DNA of 64,000 nt from Clostridia bacterium (GTDB lineage Bacteria > Bacillota > Clostridia > Oscillospirales > Acutalibacteraceae). How positions within the stretch are numbered: the first letter of the stretch is position 1; the number at the start of each line of letters is the position of its first letter. The stretch spans positions 1-64,000 of the forward strand of contig JAFXGM010000038.1 of NCBI GenBank assembly GCA_017513195.1, written 5' to 3'. This document shows, piece by piece, positions 34,720-42,451 of this stretch. A program made the position numbers and the translations under genes. The notes beneath the pieces were generated by a model. It made no database searches. It saw only the letters and a program-made list of their open reading frames with translations, and was not told where the DNA came from.

Positions 34720-35196
34720 TTAAAAGAATAATTTATCTGCCCCATAGGTGACAAATGTAACTATTGTTGCGGCGGCTATAACGCCCAACGCAATTGCCGG
34801 AAATGCACGTTTTAGCCTCATATCAAGCATTGCGGCAACAAGCGCACCCGTCCATGCACCGGTGCCTGGAAGCGGAATTGCAACGAGTATGAACAATCCC
34901 CAAAAAGCATATTTTTGAACAACGTCAGATTTGCTTTCGGCGCGTTTTTCAAGCTTGGTAACAAGTGTATCGAGCTTTTCGCTCCACTTACGCATAAGCA
35001 TAAAGATTTTTCTGATAAATAAAATAATAAATGGAACAGGAACAATATTTCCTATAACCGAAACGACTACCGCAACCCAATACGGCAGCCCGTAGCCCAC
35101 ACCTATCGGTATAGCTCCGCGAAGCTCTATTATAGGTACCATTGAAACCAAAAAGGTTGCAACGATTTGTCCTATTGTTGTACTTAAAAAAGGCAT
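34720..35196 (-). CDS. Small multidrug export protein (SMEDS/COG2426)
   Basis: 158 residues with four to five helices. The signature VSMVPIIELRGAIPIGVGYG near the N-terminus and VAIPLPGTGAWTGALVAAMLDM in the middle define COG2426 small multi-drug export proteins. Substrate is unproven for most members. It begins 12 bases after the MoCF/CinA-like gene, so it may be the last gene of a short operon with that gene and the sortase-like gene. Confidence 0.9.
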   Translation of the reverse strand: MPFLSTTIGQIVATFLVSMVPIIELRGAIPIGVGYGLPYWVAVVVSVIGNIVPVPFIILFIRKIFMLMRKWSEKLDTLVTKLEKRAESKSDVVQKYAFWGLFILVAIPLPGTGAWTGALVAAMLDMRLKRAFPAIALGVIAAATIVTFVTYGADKLFF

Positions 35197-35208
35197 ATTA
35201 ATGCTCCT

Positions 35209-36231
35209 TTAAACTAAAGAATTATTGCTGCTTGCCATTCCAAAAATTTCTTTTATATACTGTCCTACATCGGCCCCTGTCGTCATAGGTCTAATTACCA
35301 AAAGATATAAAACTGCCAAAAGGGCGATAGATAAGAGCATAACCAGCAAAACTATTGTTATGTTGACCGATTTTTCTTTTCTTTCTTTTGCCGCTTTTTG
35401 GTTTTGATTGTTTATATCGTCCTCGCCTTCGTAAGATATAAACATTTTATCGCTTTCGGACGGAACGTATGGTTCGCTATATCGAGATTTTATCTCCTCG
35501 TGTGTTTCAACCTCGGTATACATAAATATTTCGTTATCGTTTGTCGAATAATCAGCTGTTTCAGCGTTATCGCCCTCATCGCCTTCACCGTCCATTATAA
35601 AATCAACGTTGTGCTCATCATCTTCTACGGGCAGAGTATTCTCCTCTTCAAGTTGTGGTTCGCTTTCATACTCCTCAACCTCTGAAATGTAGGTTTCAGC
35701 CTCAGCTACAGCCGTTTCGAATTCGGGTGATTCTTCTTGTGTAGTAGGTTGAATAAGTGTTGCTTTGGTTGGAATATAGCTTATTTCTTCGATATATGGA
35801 TGAATAAGTGTTTGTAAAATGCTTTTGCGAAAAGCCTTGTTTTCGGTAAGCAAAATAATAGTTTGAGGTCCGCTTTCAATTATACAACCGCCAAAATAAC
35901 CGTCCGGCGTTACAAGCGGAGTCGAACCGTTTATAATGTGTATTTCATCGTCACCCTTTATACCATATGTTTTATTGTCGCATACAGCAAGTCCGTTGCC
36001 GATTGCTGTAGCAACGGTTGCTATTGTTCCGTCTGCCCCAAAAAGTGGTCCACAGGCTATTATAACACGGCTTCGTGCAACATCACGAGCAAGCGCGCGT
36101 ACAAAACTTTTTTTATCGGTGGTTTTATCGTTAAGTAATCTCATTCGGCAACAACCGCAAAGATTAAATTCCATCTCAAAATCAGATTGCGTTAAATGAT
36201 AAATAACGTCTACTTTTAAATTTTGTATCAT
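35209..36231 (-). CDS. Membrane-anchored molybdopterin-binding/CinA-like protein
   Basis: 340 residues. The first ~170 resemble the MoCF/CinA-N fold: ARSRVIIACGPLFGADGTIATVATAIG followed by PLVTPDGYFGGCIIESGPQTIILL. A long acidic, Glu/Asp-rich linker (about 175-285) leads to a C-terminal transmembrane helix (TIVLLVMLLSIALLAVLYLL). The soluble head should face the cytoplasm. Start: ATG at 36229-36231 behind AGGGG; a longer frame upstream overlaps the sortase-like gene. It is 19 bases downstream of that gene. Role unknown. Confidence 0.75.
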   Translation of the reverse strand: MIQNLKVDVIYHLTQSDFEMEFNLCGCCRMRLLNDKTTDKKSFVRALARDVARSRVIIACGPLFGADGTIATVATAIGNGLAVCDNKTYGIKGDDEIHIINGSTPLVTPDGYFGGCIIESGPQTIILLTENKAFRKSILQTLIHPYIEEISYIPTKATLIQPTTQEESPEFETAVAEAETYISEVEEYESEPQLEEENTLPVEDDEHNVDFIMDGEGDEGDNAETADYSTNDNEIFMYTEVETHEEIKSRYSEPYVPSESDKMFISYEGEDDINNQNQKAAKERKEKSVNITIVLLVMLLSIALLAVLYLLVIRPMTTGADVGQYIKEIFGMASSNNSLV

Positions 36232-36250
36232 TATAATTCCCCTTTTTGTT

Positions 36251-37165
36251 TTAGTAAGGATATTCGTAGCCTTTGGTTGTGTACCAAATTTTTGGATATT
36301 TTGGCTTCGGATTAAAGGATGCTCCGTACACGTTAAGCTCGGTATCGAGCTCATCTATTTGCTTTGCCATAACTACTAGTCTTGCACCGTTAAAATCATC
36401 TGCTGTGGTTACAAGAGTTAGTATGTTGTCGCCGTTTTCGACGTTTATTGTAGTGTTAATAATACTACGAAGTCTGGTTTCCTCTAACCAAGCGTTAAAA
36501 TCGTCATCGTCGGTAAAATAACTTTTATATGGTTTGTATAATCTGCCGCCATCATCTTCCATTGACGAAATTAGCATAACGGAAAAAACTGCATAGGTTT
36601 CTGCTTGGTCGCCATAATAAAGCTCTATATATGGATTGCTTTTATAAAAATTTAATTTGCGGTATTCTTTAAGCGTGCCAAACATTGTGCCATCCTGCAT
36701 ATTGTTACCGTATATTACAATGTTTTTATCATCATTCGCGCGGTCAATAATATCGTTATTTTGTAAAAACAGTGCGCCGTGTCGACTTTCTTCACGAAGC
36801 TGATTATGCTCCATATAATATTTGTTGTCTTTTGCTTGGCACACAGCACAATCTATATTTGTACCGTCTATTTTTAGCCAGCCTTTTATATCCGGGTTTT
36901 GCTGTGCAAGCAGTTTAAGCGTAGCGCTGCTATCCCCCGAATAAAAGGTTGCCTTAGCATCAGAAAGTATGTCGTCATGCGAGCTACTTTGCATAAAGAA
37001 TGCCGTTATTAAAATTGTTGTAGCTACAAGCACCAAAACAAAAGCCAACAATATCACCTTAAACGGTGGAGAAATGGTGCTAAAAACACTAGGCTTACAA
37101 CTTTTAGGTGCTGCATAAGCGCTTTTTTTAAAATCAAAAAGACTTTTTGAATGTTTTCCTGCCAT
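36251..37165 (-). CDS. Sortase B-like protein lacking the catalytic His and Cys (pseudoenzyme)
   Basis: 304 residues: basic N-terminus, one transmembrane helix (~35-58), then a class B sortase domain. The fold is clear from IKGWLKIDGTNIDCAVCQAK, YYMEHN, GALFLQNND and MFGTLKEYRKLNFY. The catalytic His that should lie in YGHNM is Asn (YGNNM, codon AAC at about 36713), and the catalytic Cys of LxTC is Thr (TLVTTADDFNGARLVV, codon ACA at about 36405). The Arg of the triad is kept. The frame is intact, so this looks like a retained pseudoenzyme, not a broken gene. Possibly a substrate-binding or scaffold role. Confidence 0.88.
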   Translation of the reverse strand: MAGKHSKSLFDFKKSAYAAPKSCKPSVFSTISPPFKVILLAFVLVLVATTILITAFFMQSSSHDDILSDAKATFYSGDSSATLKLLAQQNPDIKGWLKIDGTNIDCAVCQAKDNKYYMEHNQLREESRHGALFLQNNDIIDRANDDKNIVIYGNNMQDGTMFGTLKEYRKLNFYKSNPYIELYYGDQAETYAVFSVMLISSMEDDGGRLYKPYKSYFTDDDDFNAWLEETRLRSIINTTINVENGDNILTLVTTADDFNGARLVVMAKQIDELDTELNVYGASFNPKPKYPKIWYTTKGYEYPY

Positions 37166-37188
37166 ATTTATCCCATTCTAAAAAATAT

Positions 37189-38358
37189 TTATTCAATATA
37201 AGAATATTCTATTCCTGCTATCGCACGTTCAATAAGCGGCTCAATATCAAGATTTTTCTCAGCCTCTTCACATTGGCCCTTCTTGGGTTTTGTGTGAGGA
37301 TGCTTTGGTGTAAACACCGTGCAACAATCCTCGTAAGGAAGAATAGAAATATCAAATGCGTCTATTTTTTTAGAGATTGCAATAATCTCTTCCTTGTCCA
37401 TACCAATAAGAGGGCGAAGCACCGGCATTGTGCAAACCTCGTCAGTGGCGGCGATTGCAGGCAAGGTCTGGCTTGCAACCTGACCTAAACTTTCACCCGT
37501 AACAAGACCTAAACAGCCGTCGGCTTCTGAAACGCGACAGGCAATGCGCATCATCATACGTCGCATTACAAGCGTAAAATAATCCTCGGGGCAGTGCTTG
37601 CCAATCTCTTCTTGAATCTCGGTAAATGGTACTATTGCAAGCTTGATAACGCCGCTGTATCGAGCAACTCGACCCAGCAAATCACGAACCTTTTGCTCAG
37701 CACGGATGCTTGTGTATGGGGGAGACGCAAAGTGAATAGCATTAAGCACAAGACCGCGTTTTGCCATTGTGTATGCGGCGACGGGGCTGTCTATGCCACC
37801 AGAAATAAGCACCTGAGCGCGCCCCGCGGTGCCTACGGGCAGACCGCCTGCGCCCTTTATTTGACCGCCACGTATATATGCCGCATAGTCGCGCACCTCA
37901 ACCGTTATAACCTCGTCGGGATTGTGGACATCAACGCGCAAATGTGGAAACGCACGCAAGAGTGCACCGCCAACCTCTCGACAAATTTCGGGAGATTTTA
38001 GAGGAAACGCCTTATCTGCACGTTTTGCCTCTACCTTAAAGGTCTTTATATTTCTTAACGTATCGGCAAGATACTCGGGCGCTTTTGATAATATGTCGTC
38101 CATATTTTTTTCGCAAACGCAGGCGCGACTGAATGCCGCTATACCAAATATTCTGCCCATACGCTCAAGCGCCTCGGCAAAATCAAAATCATCATCTTGA
38201 GGTTTTATATAAATGGTTGATTGTGCGCGCTCAACCGTAACCTTGCCTAAATTTTTAAGGCGGCGGAGAATGGTTGCCACCATTTTATCTTCAAAACTGC
38301 GACGGTTAAGGCCTTTTAGTGCCAGTTCGCCGTCTTTAATAAGTATAATCTCTTTCAT
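37189..38358 (-). CDS. thiI: tRNA 4-thiouridine synthase ThiI
   Basis: 389 residues. A ferredoxin-like and THUMP domain (about 1-165, with KTFKVEAKRADKAFPL) is followed by the PP-loop ATPase (LISGGIDSPVAAYTMAKRG). The acceptor Cys pair region reads LPYEDCCTVFTPKHPHTKPK. It lacks the rhodanese domain, as in many Firmicutes, which use a dedicated cysteine desulfurase; that enzyme is encoded immediately upstream, its stop overlapping the thiI ATG by one base. Makes s4U8 in tRNA; thiamine role depends on the organism. Confidence 0.95.
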   Translation of the reverse strand: MKEIILIKDGELALKGLNRRSFEDKMVATILRRLKNLGKVTVERAQSTIYIKPQDDDFDFAEALERMGRIFGIAAFSRACVCEKNMDDILSKAPEYLADTLRNIKTFKVEAKRADKAFPLKSPEICREVGGALLRAFPHLRVDVHNPDEVITVEVRDYAAYIRGGQIKGAGGLPVGTAGRAQVLISGGIDSPVAAYTMAKRGLVLNAIHFASPPYTSIRAEQKVRDLLGRVARYSGVIKLAIVPFTEIQEEIGKHCPEDYFTLVMRRMMMRIACRVSEADGCLGLVTGESLGQVASQTLPAIAATDEVCTMPVLRPLIGMDKEEIIAISKKIDAFDISILPYEDCCTVFTPKHPHTKPKKGQCEEAEKNLDIEPLIERAIAGIEYSYIE

Positions 38359-39497
38359 TAATTTGACCTTCTTAATTTTTGTGTAGCCTGAATAATTGCC
38401 GATTTTAAGGCGTCTATATCTTGTTTTGTGTTATCACGCGAAAAGCTTATTCGCAAAGCCGAGTCAACGCGTTTTTTTGCCAATCCCATCTCTAAAAGCA
38501 CGTAACTGCCTTCGCCCTTGGCGCAAGCGCTGCCCGACGACACATAAACGCCCTGTGCTTCTAAAAAATGAAGCAATGTTTCCGAACGGTAACCTTCGAC
38601 CGATATATTTAAAATATACGGCAGTGCCTCGTCGGACGAATTTAGGGTAATAAGCTTTGTTTCAAGCAACGTTTCTTTTGCGTAGTTCCAAAGCTCTTTG
38701 CTGCTTTTAAGATTTTCGTTTATGTTACCAAGACTGTCAACTGCGCCTTTAAGCCCGTAAATGAGCGGTACCGATTCGGTTCCCGAACGCATATTTTTTT
38801 CTTGACCGCCACCGGTAACAAGAGGTTTTATTGTAACGCCCTTTTTAACGTAAAGAACACCAATACCCTTAGGCCCGTGAATTTTGTGGCCGCTTGCGGT
38901 AAATAAATCCACACCTAAATCGACAAGATTAATAGGCATCTTGCCAAAGGCTTGTACGCCGTCACAGTGCAGTAGTGCCGGTGCACCCGACTGCTTTATA
39001 ATTTGGGCAGCCTCATTTACGGGTTGTATGGCACCTGTTTCATTGTTTACAAGCATCATACTTACCAAAACCGTATTTTTATCTATAGCTGCTCTTAAAT
39101 CGTCTATAGATATAACGCCGTTTTCTTGCGGTTTAAGATAAACCACCTCAAAGCCTTCGCACTCAAGCCTTTTTACCGTTTCTAAAACCGATGGATGCTC
39201 TATTGTGGTAGTAATAATTTTTTTACCGCGTTTTTGACGGGCGTGCGCCGCGCCTAAAATAGCTGTATTATTACCCTCGGTGCCGCTGCCTACAAAATAA
39301 ATTTCATCCTCACGGCATTTTAGCAAGCCCGACACCGCTTTCCTTGTATCGTCAACCAGCATCTGCGCGCGAAATCCCATATCATAAAGACTTGACGGGT
39401 TACCCCATTCGTTGGTAAGGGCAAAGGCGGTATTGTTTATCGCAGCTTCGCAAGGTTTTGTTGTTGCGCTGTTATCTAAATACACTATTTGTTTCAA
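38358..39497 (-). CDS. Cysteine desulfurase (NifS/IscS family)
   Basis: 379 residues, PLP fold-type I. YLDNSATTKPCEAAI at the N-terminus, ASGHKIHGPKGIG with the Schiff-base Lys, and the active loop SSGSACAKGEGSYVLLEMG holding the persulfide Cys are all present. Paired with thiI downstream, so it is the likely sulfur donor for tRNA thiolation (the NifZ-type partner). A divergent promoter region of ~170 bases separates it from the DUF3048 gene. Confidence 0.95.
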   Translation of the reverse strand: MKQIVYLDNSATTKPCEAAINNTAFALTNEWGNPSSLYDMGFRAQMLVDDTRKAVSGLLKCREDEIYFVGSGTEGNNTAILGAAHARQKRGKKIITTTIEHPSVLETVKRLECEGFEVVYLKPQENGVISIDDLRAAIDKNTVLVSMMLVNNETGAIQPVNEAAQIIKQSGAPALLHCDGVQAFGKMPINLVDLGVDLFTASGHKIHGPKGIGVLYVKKGVTIKPLVTGGGQEKNMRSGTESVPLIYGLKGAVDSLGNINENLKSSKELWNYAKETLLETKLITLNSSDEALPYILNISVEGYRSETLLHFLEAQGVYVSSGSACAKGEGSYVLLEMGLAKKRVDSALRISFSRDNTKQDIDALKSAIIQATQKLRRSN

Positions 39498-39604
39498 GAC
39501 CTATGCCCCCTTTTTAAATATATACACAACCATTATACAGTATAACGAACAAATAAACAATACTAAATGTACTAAAATTTCCATAAAAATTTTTGTGCAA
39601 ACTC

Positions 39605-39633
39605 TTGAAATGGAACAGTTCAAATATTATAAT
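39605..39633 (+). promoter_or_regulatory. Sigma-A promoter for DUF3048-galT
   Basis: TTGAAA (39605-39610), 17-base spacer, TATAAT (39628-39633), 34 bases upstream of the ATG at 39667. Confidence 0.75.
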
Positions 39634-39666
39634 GTTAAATATAATTTAAATTGGGGGACCTTTTTT

Positions 39667-40722
39667 ATGCTTAAAAGAATTTTGGCGGTAGGACTTGCCG
39701 CACTTATGATATTTTCCGTAGGCTGTAGCGATAGTGATACAGAATACGACAACCTTTCGGATTACGAAACCGAATCTGCTCCTGTATCGGAAGAAAACAA
39801 AACAGATGAAGTAAAACCAACTCTTACCGTAAACCCACTTACCGGTGTTGCAGAATTTGAGGACGCAAGCAAGGCAAGCCTTCGCCCTATTGCAATAATG
39901 GTTGAAAATTCCAGCATTTCAATGCCGGCTCAAACCGGACTTTCCGAAGCCGACGTCGTTTACGAAACCGAGGTAGAGGGCGGTATTACCCGTCTTGTTG
40001 CCGTTTACCAAGATATTTCAGACATTGAAAAAATAGGCAACGTTCGTTCTGCTCGTTACCCATACGTTGATTTAGCACTCGGTCACGATGCAATTTACGT
40101 ACACTGTGGTCAGGACCCGACCTATTGTGCACCACATCTTAAAGACATAGACGACATCGACGTCAACAGCGACGACACCGGTTCAAAGAGAATTCCTAAC
40201 GGTCTTTCTTCTACGCATAACGTTTACGCTATATCAAAAGACCTTCTCAAAAGAATCTCTAACACCTTTAAAACAACAAAATCAAACACTTCAGAGTGGG
40301 TAAACTTTACCGACGAAAAGCTAACCCTTGACGGCGGCGCCGCTACAAGCGTTTCGGTTCCGTTCCCAACAACCACCACAAGATTTACATACGACGAACA
40401 AAGCGGTCTTTACACACGCTTGATTGGCTCAAAGGTTCAATCTGACTACTTTACAAAAGAAAAAACACAGGTTAAAAACATTTTTGTTCTTTTAACCAAT
40501 ATTTCACACTACCCCGACGGTGAGCATCGCAAGGTGTCACTTGAGAGCGGTAAGGGCTACTACATAACCAACGGCACAATGCAAGAAATCAAGTGGTCAA
40601 AGGGCGCTTCAAGCAACAAGTTTAAATTTACCGATGCAAACGGCAACGAGCTAAAGGTAAGCGCAGGCAACTCTTGGGTATGCATTGCAAACAAAAACAC
40701 ATGTAAGCCTGTGATGGAATAA
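39667..40722 (+). CDS. DUF3048 lipoprotein (YerB-like)
   Basis: 351 residues. Signal peptide with lipobox FSVGC (Cys ~20), an acidic linker, then the DUF3048 N-terminal domain (NPLTGVAEFEDASKASLRPIAIMVEN, AQTGLSEADVVYETEVEGG, NVRSARYPYVDLAL) and a C-terminal domain (WSKGASSNKFKFTDANGNEL). Start: ATG at 39667 behind GGGGGA; a longer frame runs into the divergent cysteine desulfurase. Extracytoplasmic, function unknown. Ten bases from galT. Confidence 0.9.
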   Translation: MLKRILAVGLAALMIFSVGCSDSDTEYDNLSDYETESAPVSEENKTDEVKPTLTVNPLTGVAEFEDASKASLRPIAIMVENSSISMPAQTGLSEADVVYETEVEGGITRLVAVYQDISDIEKIGNVRSARYPYVDLALGHDAIYVHCGQDPTYCAPHLKDIDDIDVNSDDTGSKRIPNGLSSTHNVYAISKDLLKRISNTFKTTKSNTSEWVNFTDEKLTLDGGAATSVSVPFPTTTTRFTYDEQSGLYTRLIGSKVQSDYFTKEKTQVKNIFVLLTNISHYPDGEHRKVSLESGKGYYITNGTMQEIKWSKGASSNKFKFTDANGNELKVSAGNSWVCIANKNTCKPVME

Positions 40723-40732
40723 GGAGAAAATT

Positions 40733-42226
40733 ATGATACAAAAAGAACTTAAAAAGCTTATATGCTACGGACTCGAAAAAAATCTTTTCACCGAGCGCGA
40801 CGAAATTTTTGTCACCAACATGCTCATCGACGCATTAGGCCTTGACGAGTTTGATTGTAACGAAAAATTTTCAAACGTTGATTTAGAAAGCACACTTGCG
40901 GCAATTCTTAATTACGCTGTAGAAAAGGGTATTATCGAGGACAACATTACCGCAAAAGACCTCTTTGACACCAAGCTTATGGGGCTTATGATGCCGCGCC
41001 CTTCTGAAGTAGAGTTTGAATTCTTTAGCCGTTATAACGTATCGCCGCAAGCGGCTACCGATTATTATCACAAATTGTCGAAAGACAGCGACTACATTCG
41101 TACGTATCGTATAGCCAAAGATATTAAGTGGATTTCGCCTACCGAGTATGGCGACCTTGATATTACCATAAACCTTTCAAAGCCGGAAAAGAGCCTTAAA
41201 GAAATTATGGCGGCCAAAAACGCACCACAATCAGGCTATCCAAAATGCTTGCTTTGCAAAGAGTGTGAGGGCTATGCCGGTCGTCTTAACTTCCCCGCAC
41301 GTCAAAATCACCGCATAATTCCGCTTACGTTAACCGACGAAAACTGGTTTATGCAGTATTCACCATACGTTTATTACCCAGAACACTGTATTGTATTTAA
41401 TGCCGAGCACACACCTATGCTTGTAGATCGTAAGGCTTTTTGCAAACTCTTTGACTTTGTAAAAATGTTCCCTCATTACTTTATTGGTTCTAACGCAGGC
41501 TTACCAATCGTTGGCGGTTCAATACTCAGTCACGAGCATTTTCAAGGCGGCCGTTATACCTTTGCTATGGAAAAGGCGCCTATTGAAAAGCCTATTGTAT
41601 TTAAAGGCTTTGAGGACGTTACCGCAGGTATTGTTAAATGGCCTATGTCGGTAATTCGTCTTACCGGTGACAGCGCCGAGCGCGTTATTGACCTTGCAGA
41701 TAAAATCTTTACCACCTGGCAGGGCTATACCGACGAAAGTGTATTTGTGTTCGCTGAAACCGATGGCGAACCGCACAACGCCGCAACACCTATTGCGCGT
41801 ATGCGTGGCGATAAGTTCGAGCTTGATTTGGTGCTTCGCAACAACATTACTACCGACGAGCATCCACTTGGTGTTTTCCATCCACACGCCGAGCTTCACC
41901 ACATTAAAAAAGAAAACATTGGTCTTATTGAGGTTATGGGCTTGGCGGTATTGCCGGCACGTCTTAAAGACGAAATGGCTGAGCTGCAAAAGGCGATGCT
42001 AAACGGTGATGATATTAGAGCTATCGAAAGTATTGAAAAGCATGCCGATTGGGCTGACGAAATCAAGGCTAAATACAGTGATATAAACGCTGATAACATT
42101 GATAAAATCATCAAGGATGAAATTGGTATTGTGTTCTCAAAAGTTCTTGAGGACGCCGGCGTATTTAAGCGTGACGAAAAAGGTCAGGCAGCATTTGTTA
42201 AGTTTATTGAATATGTAAATAAATAA
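40733..42226 (+). CDS. galT: UDP-glucose--hexose-1-phosphate uridylyltransferase, class II
   Basis: 497 residues, the Firmicutes (GalT class II) type. It contains CLLCKECEGYAGRLNFPARQNHR, PIVGGSILSHEHFQGGRY with the nucleophilic His region, and HPHAELHHIKKENIGLIEVMG. Catalyses uridylyl exchange between UDP-glucose and galactose-1-phosphate (Leloir pathway), or in some gut clostridia lacto-N-biose use. No galK/galE nearby. It follows the DUF3048 gene by 10 bases and ends in a strong hairpin terminator. Confidence 0.95.
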   Translation: MIQKELKKLICYGLEKNLFTERDEIFVTNMLIDALGLDEFDCNEKFSNVDLESTLAAILNYAVEKGIIEDNITAKDLFDTKLMGLMMPRPSEVEFEFFSRYNVSPQAATDYYHKLSKDSDYIRTYRIAKDIKWISPTEYGDLDITINLSKPEKSLKEIMAAKNAPQSGYPKCLLCKECEGYAGRLNFPARQNHRIIPLTLTDENWFMQYSPYVYYPEHCIVFNAEHTPMLVDRKAFCKLFDFVKMFPHYFIGSNAGLPIVGGSILSHEHFQGGRYTFAMEKAPIEKPIVFKGFEDVTAGIVKWPMSVIRLTGDSAERVIDLADKIFTTWQGYTDESVFVFAETDGEPHNAATPIARMRGDKFELDLVLRNNITTDEHPLGVFHPHAELHHIKKENIGLIEVMGLAVLPARLKDEMAELQKAMLNGDDIRAIESIEKHADWADEIKAKYSDINADNIDKIIKDEIGIVFSKVLEDAGVFKRDEKGQAAFVKFIEYVNK

Positions 42227-42228
42227 CA

Positions 42229-42264
42229 ATAAAAAGCAGGGCTTTTTTAGCCTTGCTTTTTTAA
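42229..42264 (+). terminator. Terminator after galT
   Basis: AAAAAGCAGGGC-tttttta-GCCTTGCTTTTTTA hairpin with T-tract, directly after the galT stop. Confidence 0.85.
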
Positions 42265-42271
42265 ATATACA

Positions 42272-42300
42272 TTGACAAACGCTGGTATTGAATATATAAT
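42272..42300 (+). promoter_or_regulatory. Perfect sigma-A promoter for pflBA
   Basis: TTGACA (42272-42277), 17-base spacer, TATAAT (42295-42300), ahead of the ZTP riboswitch. Confidence 0.85.
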
Positions 42301-42325
42301 ATTTACAAATACAAATGCTTTTACA

Positions 42326-42427
42326 TAACTGACGGGTTTTGCGAGTTTACGCATAGGAAATGTAAAAGATTTTTAATGCCGACCGTCTGGGCAAGTCAGT
42401 TATTAAAGGCTGATTTGCTCTTTTTTT
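42326..42427 (+). promoter_or_regulatory. ZTP riboswitch (pfl motif) with terminator
   Basis: The leader of pflB reads TAACTGACGGG at 42326-42336 and ends in GCCGACCGTCTGGGCA, the ZTP/pfl-motif 3' conserved core; CCGTC pairs back to GACGG. Just after it, GGGCAAGTCAG (42389-42399) can pair with CTGATTTGCTC (42410-42420) followed by TTTTTTT, an intrinsic terminator that overlaps the aptamer core. Ligand binding (ZTP/ZMP, high when 10-formyl-THF is short) should prevent the terminator and turn pflB on. The family and ligand are established knowledge; on/off logic is inferred from the overlap. Confidence 0.93.
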
Positions 42428-42451
42428 ACGGCAATAACGGAGGAATAATAT

